The notes: generated from the letters alone by a model not told the origin. 64,000 nt of DNA from Pasteurella sp049941595 (GCA_049941595.1 JBNFNA010000005.1:62001-126000); one strand, 5' to 3'. Shown: positions 54,787 through 64,000, counted from the first letter of the stretch. Numbers and translations: made by a program.

Positions 54787-55860
54787 ATGACATTTCGTAA
54801 AATTATTCATATTGATATGGACTGCTTTTATGCCTCTATTGAGATGCGGGAAAATCCAGCGTTGAAAGATAAGCCTGTGGCCGTAGGCGGTTTAGCGACA
54901 CAACGTGGCGTGCTTGCCACTTGTAACTATAAGGCGCGTGAGTTTGGTTTACACAGTGCAATGCCAACCGTTCAAGCGTTAAAACGCTGTCCAGATCTCG
55001 TGTTGTTGCCAGTGAATATGGCTTTGTATAAACAAGTTTCACAGCAAATTCATCAGATTTTTCGTCGTTACACAGAAATTATTGAGCCTTTATCACTGGA
55101 TGAGGCTTATCTTGACGTGACCGATTGTTCGAAATGCTCTGGATCTGCTACGTGGATAGCACAGGAAATTCGCCAAGCGATTTGGAACGAACTCAACCTT
55201 ACTGCATCAGCAGGCGTTGCCCCGTTGAAATTTTTAGCTAAAATCGCCTCGGATCAAAATAAACCTAACGGACAATTTGTGATTAAACCACAGGAAGTTA
55301 CTGATTTTATTGTGAAATTGCCTTTGAAGAAAATCCCTGGTGTGGGTAAAGTCACTGCACAGCGTCTAGCTGATATTGGATTGAATACCTGTGCGGATAT
55401 TCAACAAATGAACAAAATTCAACTCTTAGATAAATTTGGCAAAATAGGGGAGCGAATTTGGCAATTTAGCCACGGTATTGATGTACGTGAAGTACAACCG
55501 AATCGTGTGCGAAAGTCAGTTGGTGTAGAAACCACGTTATCTCGTAATATTGCCTCATTTGATGAGTCATTGCCGATATTGGAAAAACTCTATGCGGATT
55601 TAGTCCATCGAGTCAGTGTGAGTTGCCCAACTTTATCACTAGCTGATTTTCATAAAATTGGGGTAAAACTTAAGTTTGCAGACTTTCAAGTCACCACACT
55701 TGAGAAAAGTGCGGTGCAATTTAACCAAGAAAATTTTATGCGATTGTTACAGCAAATTTGGCAACGTGCAGAAGGCCGAGAAGTGCGTTTGATTGGTTTG
55801 CAAGTGCAGTTACCTGAGCTAAAACAAACAATGTCACAAGAGCAAATGAGTTTATGGTAA
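54787..55860 (+). CDS. dinB: DNA polymerase IV
   Basis: A 357-residue Y-family translesion polymerase. Catalytic residues are intact: D10 in HIDMDCFYAS, and D105, E106 in SLDEAYLD. The thumb helix-hairpin-helix KKIPGVGKVTAQRLADIG and the C-terminal little finger follow; the end EQMSLW resembles a beta-clamp binding tail. No LexA operator was recognised, so SOS control is uncertain. Uptake sequence at 55707. Confidence 0.96.
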   Translation: MTFRKIIHIDMDCFYASIEMRENPALKDKPVAVGGLATQRGVLATCNYKAREFGLHSAMPTVQALKRCPDLVLLPVNMALYKQVSQQIHQIFRRYTEIIEPLSLDEAYLDVTDCSKCSGSATWIAQEIRQAIWNELNLTASAGVAPLKFLAKIASDQNKPNGQFVIKPQEVTDFIVKLPLKKIPGVGKVTAQRLADIGLNTCADIQQMNKIQLLDKFGKIGERIWQFSHGIDVREVQPNRVRKSVGVETTLSRNIASFDESLPILEKLYADLVHRVSVSCPTLSLADFHKIGVKLKFADFQVTTLEKSAVQFNQENFMRLLQQIWQRAEGREVRLIGLQVQLPELKQTMSQEQMSLW

Positions 55861-55948
55861 ATTTTTTGTTATATCCTCTTGAATTTAACAACTTTGTAAC
55901 CATATACTTCACCAGTTATTTACTCTAACGATTAAGGGCTTTTTAATT

Positions 55949-56812
55949 ATGATGCGAATTTTACTTTTCTTGGCAACGAATATGGCAGTTTTAGTTGTCT
56001 TTAACATTATTTTAAGTTTAACGGGGATTCATTCACAGGATACAGCTGGTCTATTGATTATGGCTGCCTTATTCGGTTTCTCGGGTTCTTTAATTTCATT
56101 GTTTTTATCAAAAACAATGGCGTTGCGTTCAGTGGGCGCAGAAGTGATCACTCAACCTCGTAATGAAGTTGAAAGCTGGCTAGTGAATACCGTTCGTTCG
56201 CAAGCAGAACGTGCAAACTTACCAATGCCAGAAGTAGCGATTTACCATTCTGAAGACGTGAACGCCTTTGCAACAGGCCCAAGCAAAAATAATTCTTTAG
56301 TGGCAGTGAGTACAGGTTTATTACGCTCAATGACCCGTGATGAAGCAGAAGCAGTGCTTGCACACGAAGTGGCACACATCAAAAACGGTGATATGGTGAC
56401 AATGACCTTATTGCAAGGTGTATTGAATACTTTTGTAATTTTCGTATCTCGTATGATTGCAAAAGTGGTTTCAAGTGGTCGTGATGGCGAAGAAAGCAAT
56501 ACAGGTATCTATTTCCTTGTGTCATTTGTGTTAGAAATCTTGTTCGGTTTCTTAGCAAGTATCATCGCAATGTGGTTCTCTCGTTACCGTGAATTCCGTG
56601 CAGATGCTGGTTCAGCTGAATTAGTTGGTAAACACAAAATGATCGCTGCATTACAACGTTTACAAAGCCTACACGAGCCACAAGAAATGGATGGTCAGTT
56701 AGCCGCATTTGCAATTAACGGTAAACGTGGTGGTTTAGCTGCATTATTTATGAGCCACCCACCACTTGAAAAACGTATTCAAGCATTACAACAATTAGAT
56801 AGTTTTAAATAA
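55949..56812 (+). CDS. htpX: Membrane metalloprotease HtpX
   Basis: A 287-residue M48 protease of the inner membrane with two N-terminal helices, the zinc motif HEVAH (139-143), two further helices (about 155-215) and the third ligand region FSRYREFRADAGSAEL. It degrades damaged membrane proteins together with FtsH. Starts at ATG 55949 or the next codon. Confidence 0.95.
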   Translation: MMRILLFLATNMAVLVVFNIILSLTGIHSQDTAGLLIMAALFGFSGSLISLFLSKTMALRSVGAEVITQPRNEVESWLVNTVRSQAERANLPMPEVAIYHSEDVNAFATGPSKNNSLVAVSTGLLRSMTRDEAEAVLAHEVAHIKNGDMVTMTLLQGVLNTFVIFVSRMIAKVVSSGRDGEESNTGIYFLVSFVLEILFGFLASIIAMWFSRYREFRADAGSAELVGKHKMIAALQRLQSLHEPQEMDGQLAAFAINGKRGGLAALFMSHPPLEKRIQALQQLDSFK

Positions 56813-56908
56813 AACTGGTAATTTTTCTAAGAAAGAGGCAAGATCTTGCCTCTTTTTTCTTTTTTAGAGTGCGGTCATTTTTTAGAAAATTTTATGTTCG
56901 GAGTTTTT

Positions 56909-57439
56909 ATGGAACATCAACTCACCGATTTAATCCAGATTTTTAACCAATGTTTTGAACAAGAATATAATACGATTTTAGTCAAAGGCGGAGATGAACC
57001 GCTTTATGTGCCAGCGAATGAAGATAATCCCCATAATGTGATTTATTTTGCACGTGGTTTTTACAGCAGTGGATTACACGAAATTGCGCATTGGCTAGTT
57101 GCAGGCAAAGAACGTCGTAAATTAGAAGATTTTGGTTACTGGTATGAGCCAGATGGTCGCACTGAAGAACAACAGCGTTTATTTGAAAAAGTGGAAGTTA
57201 AGCCACAAGCGATTGAGTGGATTTTATCCACAGCGGCAGGCTTTCGTTATTTTGCTAGTGCAGATAACTTAAATGGCAATCCTGGTGATACACAGCCGTT
57301 CAAACAAGCGGTTTATGAACAAGTGAAAGTGTATGCAGAGAAAGGATTGCCTAAGCGTGCAGAAACCTTACGCAAGGCGTTATGTGCTTTTTATGGTACG
57401 CCAGATTGTATTGATATTAACCAATTTGATGTAAGTTGA
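56909..57439 (+). CDS. epmC: Elongation factor P hydroxylase EpmC-like (YfcM)
   Basis: About 176 residues; the YfcM/EpmC family, which hydroxylates the lysyl-lysine on elongation factor P. The metal-site motif HEIAHW and the following RRKLEDFGYWYEPDGRT are visible. The frame is open from 56846, but the ATG at 56909 has GGAG at the right distance and matches family starts. EpmA, EpmB and EF-P genes are not in the window. Confidence 0.9.
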   Translation: MEHQLTDLIQIFNQCFEQEYNTILVKGGDEPLYVPANEDNPHNVIYFARGFYSSGLHEIAHWLVAGKERRKLEDFGYWYEPDGRTEEQQRLFEKVEVKPQAIEWILSTAAGFRYFASADNLNGNPGDTQPFKQAVYEQVKVYAEKGLPKRAETLRKALCAFYGTPDCIDINQFDVS

Positions 57440-57459
57440 ATTTAACTAAGTGACCTCTT

Positions 57460-58395
57460 ATGTTGGCATTAGAAATTAAACAATTAACAAAAGAATATAA
57501 AAATGGCGTAAAAGCGTTACACGGCATTGATCTTGAAGTTCAAGAAGGCGATTTTTATGCCTTGCTTGGGCACAATGGGGCGGGTAAATCCACAACGATT
57601 GGCATTATCAGCTCATTAGTCAATAAAACGAGCGGTCAAGTTAAGGTTTTTGGTTATGATTTAGATCGTAATGTGCGTGAATTAAAGCAATGTATTGGTT
57701 TAGTGCCACAAGAATTTAATTTTCATCAATTTGAACGGGTGATTGATATTTTGGTCAATCAGGCTGGCTATTATGGTATTCCTCGCCAAGAAGCATTAAA
57801 ACGAGCAGAAATTTGGTTGAAAAAACTCGATCTTTGGGAAAAACGTACACAGCAGGCAATTCGTTTATCTGGTGGGATGAAACGTCGTTTAATGATCGCT
57901 CGAGCATTAATGCATAATCCAAGATTATTGATTTTAGATGAGCCAACAGCAGGTGTAGATATTGAGCTACGCCGTACAATGTGGACTTTTTTACGTGAAT
58001 TAAATCAACAAGGCACTACTATTATTTTGACAACCCATTATTTGGAAGAAGCAGAAATGCTATGTCGTAATATTGGGATTATTCAACAAGGCAAATTAGT
58101 GATTAATATGCCAATGAAATCCTTGTTAGCGCAATTAGAAACGGAAACTTTTGTATTGGATATTTCCCCTTGTGCAACAGAACCGCAAATTGAAGGTTAT
58201 CACGTTGTAGCAAACCAAGATGGGAGTTTGGAAGTCGAGGTAAAAAGAGAGCAGGGGCTTAATGATCTATTCAAACAATTGAGCGCACAGGGCATTAAGG
58301 TGTTAAGTATGCGCAACAAAGCGAACCGTTTAGAGGAATTATTCGTTTCAATGTCATTAAATAAGCAAAAAAATGATAAGCAGGAGGCACAATGA
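57460..58395 (+). CDS. yadG: ABC-2 type exporter ATPase (YadG-like)
   Basis: A 311-residue ABC ATPase with Walker A GHNGAGKS near residue 37, signature LSGGMKRR near 137 and LLILDEPTAGVD near 155, then a C-terminal extension of about 90 residues. The stop overlaps the permease start by 4 bases (ATGA). E. coli YadGH is the closest match by pattern; the substrate is unknown. Confidence 0.9.
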   Translation: MLALEIKQLTKEYKNGVKALHGIDLEVQEGDFYALLGHNGAGKSTTIGIISSLVNKTSGQVKVFGYDLDRNVRELKQCIGLVPQEFNFHQFERVIDILVNQAGYYGIPRQEALKRAEIWLKKLDLWEKRTQQAIRLSGGMKRRLMIARALMHNPRLLILDEPTAGVDIELRRTMWTFLRELNQQGTTIILTTHYLEEAEMLCRNIGIIQQGKLVINMPMKSLLAQLETETFVLDISPCATEPQIEGYHVVANQDGSLEVEVKREQGLNDLFKQLSAQGIKVLSMRNKANRLEELFVSMSLNKQKNDKQEAQ

Positions 58396-59159
58396 AACTC
58401 GCGTGGGTTGCATTTCAAACAATTTTAACTAAGGAAATTCGTCGATTTACGCGTATTTGGCTACAAACCTTAGTGCCACCAGTCATCACGATGACGCTTT
58501 ATTTTGTGATTTTTGGTCAATTAATTGGTAGCCGTATTGGTGAAATGGGTGGCTTTAGTTATATGCAATTCATTGTGCCGGGCTTGATTATGATGTCCGC
58601 ACTTACAAACTCATTTGGCAACGTGGCATCGTCTTTTTATAGTACAAAGTTTGCTAAAAATGTAGAGGAGCTTTTAATTTCTCCAACATCTTCGCACGTG
58701 ATTATTTTAGGTTATGTTGCAGGTGGTATGGCGAGAGGTTTGTGTGTTGGGGCTTTAGTCACCGCAGTTGCAATGTTTTTTGTGTCTTTTAATGTGCATT
58801 CTTGGTGGATTATCATTTTAACTTTAATGTTGACCACGGCGACCTTTTCTTTAGGTGGCTTAATTAATGCTATTTTTGCACGATCTTTTGATGATATTAG
58901 TATTATTCCCACCTTTGTGTTGACGCCATTAACCTATCTTGGCGGGGTGTTTTATTCCATCAGTTTATTGCCTGAATTTTGGCAAGGTGTTTCAAAACTC
59001 AATCCGATTGTTTATATGATCAATGGATTTCGTTATGGTTTTTTAGGTATTTCTGATGTGAGCTTAGTCACTTCCTTTGTGGTGTTGTGTACTTTTATTG
59101 TGAGCTTATATTTTATTGCGTATTCACTTATTCAGCGTGGCATTGGCTTACGTAGTTAA
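58392..59159 (+). CDS. yadH: ABC-2 type exporter permease (YadH-like)
   Basis: A 255-residue ABC-2 membrane protein with six helices, conserved FSYMQFIVPGLIMMS and TPLTYLGGVFYSISLLP segments. Coupled to the ATPase upstream. A plus-strand uptake sequence lies just after it (59176). Confidence 0.9.
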   Translation: MKLAWVAFQTILTKEIRRFTRIWLQTLVPPVITMTLYFVIFGQLIGSRIGEMGGFSYMQFIVPGLIMMSALTNSFGNVASSFYSTKFAKNVEELLISPTSSHVIILGYVAGGMARGLCVGALVTAVAMFFVSFNVHSWWIIILTLMLTTATFSLGGLINAIFARSFDDISIIPTFVLTPLTYLGGVFYSISLLPEFWQGVSKLNPIVYMINGFRYGFLGISDVSLVTSFVVLCTFIVSLYFIAYSLIQRGIGLRS

Positions 59160-59333
59160 AAATTTTAAAAAATTGACCGCACTTTGTTCTGACGACTTAT
59201 CCAAGAGCGTGAAATAGTAAAGTAGCACAGCAATATCTTGTTGCAAAAAAGTAAAATCTCTGTTATTTGTAATTCCGCGATGTGAAGTGCGCTTCCAAGC
59301 AAACCAACAAACAAAAATAAGGAAAATAACTCT

Positions 59334-60293
59334 ATGAAAAAGTATCTAAAACTTTCAATGGCAGCCGCATTAATGTTTTCTTCAAGCGCAGTATTCGCCG
59401 CTGATAAAATTGTGACTATCGGTACTGGTGGTCAAACAGGCGTTTATTATGTGGTTGGACAATCTGTTTGCCAATTAGTGAACCGTGATTCTGCAAAAAC
59501 AGGTGTGAAATGTAATGCACCTTCAACAGGTGGTTCTGTTGCAAACTTAAACTCAATTGCAAATAATCAAATTGAACTTGGTATTGCGCAATCAGACTGG
59601 CAATATCACGCTTACAATGGTTCAAGCTCTTTTGAAGGTAAGAAAAACGACAAATTAAGAGCAGTGTTTTCTATTCACCCTGAACCATTTACTTTAATGG
59701 CGCGTACTGATGCGAATATCAAACATTTTGATGATCTTAAAGGTAAACGTGTAAACGTTGGCGATCCAGGTTCCGGTACTCGTGCAACAATGAACGTGAT
59801 CCTTGGCGCGAAAGGTTGGGATACTTCAGCATTTAAAGTAGCATCTGAATTGAAACCAGCTGAAATGGCGTCAGTAATGTGCGACAACAACTTAGATGCA
59901 ATTACTTATAATGTAGGTCACCCAAACGGAGCATTAAAAGAAGCAGCAGCATCTTGTGATGCACATTTAGTGCCAATTACAGGCCCTGAAATTGACAAAC
60001 TCGTTGCTGAACATTCTTACTATGCAAAAGCAACTATTCCAGGTGGCTTATACAAAGGTAGCGATAACCCAACAGAAACCTTCGGGGTATACGCAACTTT
60101 AGTTTCTTCTTCAGATGTGGATGCAGATAGCGTATATGCGATCGTAAAAGCTGTATTTGATAACTTCGATCGTTTCAAACGTTTACACCCAGCATTTTCT
60201 AATTTGAAAGAAGAAGAAATGATTAAAAATGCACTATCAGCACCATTACACGAGGGTGCCGTGCGTTATTATAAAGAAAGAGGGTGGTTATAA
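59334..60293 (+). CDS. TRAP transporter binding protein, TAXI family
   Basis: A 319-residue periplasmic binding protein with a signal peptide ending AVFA (about residue 22) and the TAXI-family start IVTIGTGGQTGVYYVVGQ. It would capture an organic anion for the downstream fused permease; glutamate and related acids are known for other TAXI systems, but the substrate here cannot be told. A hairpin after the stop codon probably reduces readthrough into the permease gene. Confidence 0.92.
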   Translation: MKKYLKLSMAAALMFSSSAVFAADKIVTIGTGGQTGVYYVVGQSVCQLVNRDSAKTGVKCNAPSTGGSVANLNSIANNQIELGIAQSDWQYHAYNGSSSFEGKKNDKLRAVFSIHPEPFTLMARTDANIKHFDDLKGKRVNVGDPGSGTRATMNVILGAKGWDTSAFKVASELKPAEMASVMCDNNLDAITYNVGHPNGALKEAAASCDAHLVPITGPEIDKLVAEHSYYAKATIPGGLYKGSDNPTETFGVYATLVSSSDVDADSVYAIVKAVFDNFDRFKRLHPAFSNLKEEEMIKNALSAPLHEGAVRYYKERGWL

Positions 60294-60311
60294 TTTCTCC
60301 CCTCATATTTT

Positions 60312-60342
60312 AAGGCAGGCTAAGTTCCTGCCTTTTCCGTTT
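60312..60342 (+). terminator. Intra-operon hairpin between TRAP binding protein and permease
   Basis: AAGGCAGG pairs with CCTGCCTT (loop of 7), followed by TTCCGTTTTTT. Probably a partial terminator. Confidence 0.7.
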
Positions 60343-60372
60343 TTTATTTTTAGATGACGAGGAGTTTTTAGC

Positions 60373-62985
60373 GTGTCAACAAAAAATATTGATTACGATG
60401 ATTTACAAGACATTGTGGCATCTAGCGATACCGGTGGGCGAGATCCTGATGGATTTCCAAAAAAATTAATTGCTGGTGTTGCGATTTTATGGTCATTATT
60501 TCAACTGTATTATGCTTCACCTGCGCCATTTTGGTTGCAAGAGTTTTTGCGTAATATTGGCTTGAATATCAACGTTGTGTTTGATGATACTAAAGCACGC
60601 TCTATTCATCTTGCATTTGCGCTATTTTTAGCTTATTTGTCTTATCCAGCATTCAAATTCTCACCCAAACATCGTATTCCTTTAGTTGACTGGATATTTG
60701 CAACCGTAGGGGCATTTTTAGGTGCTTACTATTTATTTTTCTATGATGGTTTGGTGACTCGTTTCGGTGCGCCGATTCTGCAAGATATTATTGCAGGCTG
60801 TATTGGTATTTTCTTATTGCTAGAAGCTACACGCCGCAGTTTAGGCTTGCCATTAGTGATCATTGCAATTGTCTTTTTACTGTACAACTATTTCGGACAA
60901 TTTTTACCAACAGATTGGATTGTCAGCCATCGTACAGGCTCTCTTTCTCACATTATTAACCAACAATGGATCACAACTGAAGGTGTATTCGGTGTTGCAC
61001 TAGGCGTATCGACAAAATACGTGTTTCTATTCGTATTGTTTGGCGCATTGCTCGATAAAGCTGGCGCAGGTAACTATTTTATTAAAAGTGCGTTCGCTTA
61101 TTTAGGGCATTTACGCGGCGGCCCAGCAAAAGCAGCGGTTGTTGCTTCTGGCTTAACAGGTTTAATTTCAGGTTCTTCTATTGCTAACGTAGTAACCACT
61201 GGGACCTTCACCATTCCAATGATGAAACGTGTTGGTTTCTCAGCAGAAAAAGCAGGGGCAGTAGAAGTTGCTTCTTCAGTAAACGGGCAAATTATGCCAC
61301 CTGTAATGGGTGCAGCAGCATTCTTAATGATCGAATACGTGAATATGCCGTATAGCCAATTAATTACGCACGCATTTTTACCTGCAGTCATTTCTTATAT
61401 TGCACTGGTTTATATTGTGCATTTAGAAGCTTGTAAAATGGCTCTTAAAGGTTTACCAAGAGCCGATGCACCTAACCCATTTTTGACCTCATTAATTCGT
61501 GCATTGGGGACTTTTATTTTCCTTTGTGTGCTTTATTTTGCTGTCGACTTTAGCTTAGGTTGGTTAAAAAATGTGACACCAGATTATGCATTTAGCATTG
61601 TGATTGTGTTATTGAGCATTATTTACCTTTTATTACTTCGTCGAGTAGCACAATTCCCAGATCTTGAAATTGATGATCCACACTCTCCAGTCGTGGTATT
61701 GCCTTCAGTGAAACCAACGGTTAATTCAGGCTTACATTTCTTATTACCAGTCGTAATCTTGATTTGGTGCTTAATGGTTGAGCGTTTATCTCCAGGTTTA
61801 TCAGCATTCTGGGGGTCATTATCATTAATCGTGATTTTATTAACACAACGCCCATTGCTTTCTTATTACAGAAAACAAAACACCTTTAAATCAGATTTAA
61901 AACAAGGTTGGAAAGATCTTGTGAGCGGTTTAGAAGCAGGTGCAAGAAATATGATTGGTATCGGTATTGCAACGGCAACTGCAGGTATCATTGTTGGGGT
62001 TGTTTCTCTCACAGGCTTTGGCGTACAACTTGCAACTATCATTGAAACGCTATCAATGGGTAACATTTTCTTAATGTTGCTTTTAGTTGCTGGCTTCAGC
62101 TTAATTCTGGGGATGGGCTTACCAACCACGGCGAACTATATTGTTGTGTCTTCTTTAATGGCGGTTGTAATCATTGAAGTCGGTCGCCAGAATGGATTTA
62201 TTGTGCCATTAATTGCTGTACACTTATTTGTGTTCTACTTCGGGATTATGGCAGACGTAACACCGCCAGTTGGCTTAGCTTCTTTCGCGGCTTCAGCGGT
62301 GTCGGGCGGTGATCCAATTAAGACAGGTTTAACGGCATTCTCATATAGTTTACGTACTGCAATTTTGCCATTCTTATTTATCTTTAATACCGATCTATTA
62401 TTAATTGATGTAGGTTGGGCAAAAGGTATTCTTGTGTTTATTACGGCAACTATTGGTATTCTCGCCTTTACGGCTGGTGCAGTGGGATACTTCTTCCGTC
62501 GCAATAAACTATGGGAAAGTTTGGCGCTTTTTGTATTAGCATTTGCCTTATTCCGCCCGGGTTTCTTTATGGAACATATTTCTCCAACGCAATATCAGTT
62601 TGAGCCAGCAAATTTAATACAACAAGTTGAAAAAGCACAAACAGGTGATACCTTAACCTTAAAAGTGTCTGGTTTAAACCCTTATGGCAAACAGATTGAA
62701 TTCTTTTCTCAATTGCCTGTTGCGGAAGGTTCAACAGGTGAAGAACGCTTGAAAAATATGGGATTAACTCTCTTTGAACAAGAGAAACCAGAAGGAAAAG
62801 AACTGATCATTGATGCGGTAGAAATTGATTCTACAGCAGCGAAAGCAGGACTAAATTGGGATCAAGTGATTTTGAATGGTTCTGTACCAGTCAAAGATGC
62901 ACTTGCGAAAGAGTGGTTGTTTATCCCGACTTTATTCTTGCTGTTTTTACTCGCAATGAACCAACGTCGTCGCCAACAAGAATAA
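60373..62985 (+). CDS. TRAP transporter fused permease (DctQM type)
   Basis: An 870-residue inner-membrane protein fusing the small and large TRAP subunits: about four or five helices up to residue 160, then the large DctM-like domain with GLISGSSIANVVTTGTF and GMGLPTTANYIVVSSLMA, and a C-terminal DUF3394-type region (about 720-850). GTG start with AGGAG upstream. Works with the TAXI binding protein, sodium driven by family knowledge. Confidence 0.93.
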   Translation: MSTKNIDYDDLQDIVASSDTGGRDPDGFPKKLIAGVAILWSLFQLYYASPAPFWLQEFLRNIGLNINVVFDDTKARSIHLAFALFLAYLSYPAFKFSPKHRIPLVDWIFATVGAFLGAYYLFFYDGLVTRFGAPILQDIIAGCIGIFLLLEATRRSLGLPLVIIAIVFLLYNYFGQFLPTDWIVSHRTGSLSHIINQQWITTEGVFGVALGVSTKYVFLFVLFGALLDKAGAGNYFIKSAFAYLGHLRGGPAKAAVVASGLTGLISGSSIANVVTTGTFTIPMMKRVGFSAEKAGAVEVASSVNGQIMPPVMGAAAFLMIEYVNMPYSQLITHAFLPAVISYIALVYIVHLEACKMALKGLPRADAPNPFLTSLIRALGTFIFLCVLYFAVDFSLGWLKNVTPDYAFSIVIVLLSIIYLLLLRRVAQFPDLEIDDPHSPVVVLPSVKPTVNSGLHFLLPVVILIWCLMVERLSPGLSAFWGSLSLIVILLTQRPLLSYYRKQNTFKSDLKQGWKDLVSGLEAGARNMIGIGIATATAGIIVGVVSLTGFGVQLATIIETLSMGNIFLMLLLVAGFSLILGMGLPTTANYIVVSSLMAVVIIEVGRQNGFIVPLIAVHLFVFYFGIMADVTPPVGLASFAASAVSGGDPIKTGLTAFSYSLRTAILPFLFIFNTDLLLIDVGWAKGILVFITATIGILAFTAGAVGYFFRRNKLWESLALFVLAFALFRPGFFMEHISPTQYQFEPANLIQQVEKAQTGDTLTLKVSGLNPYGKQIEFFSQLPVAEGSTGEERLKNMGLTLFEQEKPEGKELIIDAVEIDSTAAKAGLNWDQVILNGSVPVKDALAKEWLFIPTLFLLFLLAMNQRRRQQE

Positions 62986-62994
62986 GGAAAAGTT

Positions 62995-63417
62995 ATGTTT
63001 AAGAAGATTTTAATCACAGCAGACTTAAGTCATTTGGAAGATGCAGAAAAGGCAGTGAAAACAGCCTTAGAAATGACAAAAAACAATCCAGATACCGTCT
63101 ATCGAGTGATGAGTGTGATCCCCCCATTTGGTAGCAGTTTTGTATCATCTTTTTTACCAAAAAACTTCGACCAAGATGTCTTAGGGGAAGCAAACAAAGC
63201 GCTTCACGATTTTACTAAAAAGCATTTTCCGGAAGGGGCTAAAGTACAACATATTTTAGCGCACGGCCCTGTTTATGAAGAAATTAATCGTATTGCGAAA
63301 GAAAAGAATATCGATTTAATTATTATGATGGCGGCTCGTGAAAACAAAGAAGGGTTAAGCTCGAATACGGTAAAAGTGGCGCGTTACAGTGATAAACCGA
63401 TCTTGATTTTACGTTAA
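62995..63417 (+). CDS. Universal stress protein (UspA family), TRAP-associated
   Basis: A 140-residue Usp-fold protein: KKILITADLSHLEDAEKAV at the N-terminus and IIMMAARENKEGLSSNTVKV and KPILIL at the end. The ATP-binding G-x2-G-x9-G(S/T) motif is not intact (ARENKEGLSS), so it may not bind ATP like typical members. Ten bases after the TRAP permease; Usp proteins regulate TRAP transporters in some bacteria (TeaD). Confidence 0.9.
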   Translation: MFKKILITADLSHLEDAEKAVKTALEMTKNNPDTVYRVMSVIPPFGSSFVSSFLPKNFDQDVLGEANKALHDFTKKHFPEGAKVQHILAHGPVYEEINRIAKEKNIDLIIMMAARENKEGLSSNTVKVARYSDKPILILR

Positions 63418-63441
63418 TCGAGTTTGCTTAGCTCAAAACTT

Positions 63442-63476
63442 AAAAAGGGAGGATATTTTATATTTTCCCTTTTTGT
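63442..63476 (+). terminator. Terminator after the TRAP operon
   Basis: AAAAAGGGA pairs with TCCCTTTTT around a 15-base AT-rich loop. Confidence 0.6.
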
Positions 63477-63498
63477 TATTAAGCACCTGAAGCAATCT

Positions 63499-63538
63499 AA
63501 AGTGCGGTCAAAAATTTGAAAATTTTGACCGCACTTTT
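63499..63538. terminator. Paired-uptake-sequence terminator between convergent genes
   Basis: Perfect 15-base-pair stem AAAGTGCGGTCAAAA / TTTTGACCGCACTTT, both arms exact uptake sequences; suits both the usp gene and the convergent hydrolase gene. Confidence 0.8.
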
Positions 63539-63584
63539 GTTTCATTAAACTAACCAGCAAATGCCAGCAATATAAAACCTATTT

Positions 63585-64000
63585 TTATATAGCCTCACTT
63601 TTAGTGGTCAATTGAGACCATTTTTCTAAAGGCAACGGCACTTTATCTGACCACATCCTTTGCCACAATAATGACAACATTTCTGTTCTAAAATGCACAC
63701 GAGCCGTTGGGTAGCGTTGTGGTTGTATTGCTTTCCATTGGCCATTTTCTTTTTTAGCGACAACAAAACGGAAATTAAATTGTCCAGCTAATCCCATACG
63801 GGTGTCACTCACCACAATTTTGTCATCGATTTCTTTGTAATGCAGCCAGTTATCGGTGAACCATTGCAAGCGTTGTAATTCTGGTGATTGTGGAGATATT
63901 TCTGCTTGATAAGATAAATTCAATGGGACTTTGACAAATTCAGGTGCGTCTTTTTGATCAAACCAACCACTGACAGCATCATATAAATTGCCATTTTTAT
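63585..64000 (-). CDS. Membrane-bound metal-dependent hydrolase (DUF457/YdjM type), C-terminal part
   Basis: The frame is open through the right edge of the window (NGNLYDAVSGWFDQKDAPEF and on), so the gene is cut and a start at TTG 63923 is not real. The visible 138 residues match the soluble C-terminal region of predicted inner-membrane metal-dependent hydrolases: RLQWFTDNWLHYKEID and VVSDTRMGLAGQFNFRF. The metal site and membrane helices would lie outside the window. Role unknown; family assignment from pattern memory. Confidence 0.7.
   Translation of the reverse strand, partial: KNGNLYDAVSGWFDQKDAPEFVKVPLNLSYQAEISPQSPELQRLQWFTDNWLHYKEIDDKIVVSDTRMGLAGQFNFRFVVAKKENGQWKAIQPQRYPTARVHFRTEMLSLLWQRMWSDKVPLPLEKWSQLTTKSEAI

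Larger units (their letters stand above)
296..63536. repeat. Haemophilus-type DNA uptake sequences, 33 exact copies
   Basis: Exact 9-mers AAGTGCGGT or ACCGCACTT start at 296, 1603, 4674, 9726, 10433, 10922, 12343, 12359, 15206, 15689, 15949, 16887, 17701, 18712, 20478, 26158, 26819, 27587, 33124, 33148, 34545, 36469, 37905, 38065, 48474, 48592, 50056, 53018, 54764, 55707, 59176, 63500 and 63528 (found by eye; some may be missed). They mark self DNA for natural transformation. Confidence 0.9.

Overview
The window is chromosomal DNA of a member of the Pasteurellaceae. It is AT-rich, and I found 33 exact copies of the 9-base Haemophilus-type DNA uptake sequence (AAGTGCGGT or its complement), often as inverted pairs that also look like transcription terminators. 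The gene order prs-ispE-lolB-cca-ygiM-pit-DUF47-CYTH-radA and lrp-ftsK-lolA-rarA is the order known from Haemophilus influenzae and relatives. I cannot name the species.

Layout. 1-6010 holds metal uptake on the minus strand: the end of a yfeABCD-type Mn/Fe ABC transporter, tusE, yccA, a tRNA-Ser(UGA) on the plus strand, and znuCB. A divergent M23 endopeptidase (mepM) follows. 7861-14364 is a long minus-strand run of housekeeping genes (prs to a PhoU-like DUF47 gene); 14525-22427 is the opposite run (CYTH phosphatase, radA, lrp, ftsK, lolA, rarA). After an AraC-family remnant come tyrP, with two TyrR-like boxes, and the ribH-nusB-thiL-pgpA-rhtC-dapB series. 28658-30372 is the collapsed remains of a tetrathionate reductase (ttr) locus: the last codons of a response regulator joined to the C-terminal part of TtrA. 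Next are three lipoprotein genes (CsgG-like, DUF4810, DUF799), nrdB with its ferredoxin but without nrdA, a metPS-type amino-acid transporter whose small subunit has only 30 residues, and thiC behind a TPP riboswitch.

38650-54786 is the accessory part. It carries a 3033-residue trimeric autotransporter adhesin built of repeated modules, then a minus-strand cassette: a membrane protein with a channel-like N-terminus, Rossmann-like middle and C-terminal RyR domain, followed by a TIR-STAND NTPase-TPR protein. The STAND gene is split into two frames; the missing end of the STAND domain can be read in the -1 frame, so it was once one protein of about 1240 residues. This RyR/TIR-STAND-TPR pair looks like a conflict (defence) module and is the best candidate for an undescribed system, though this copy appears damaged.

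54787-64000 returns to core genes: dinB, htpX, epmC, yadGH-type ABC exporter, a TAXI-type TRAP transporter with its universal stress protein, and the C-terminal part of a predicted membrane-bound metal-dependent hydrolase cut by the window end. No insertion sequence, prophage, CRISPR array or rRNA gene was seen.
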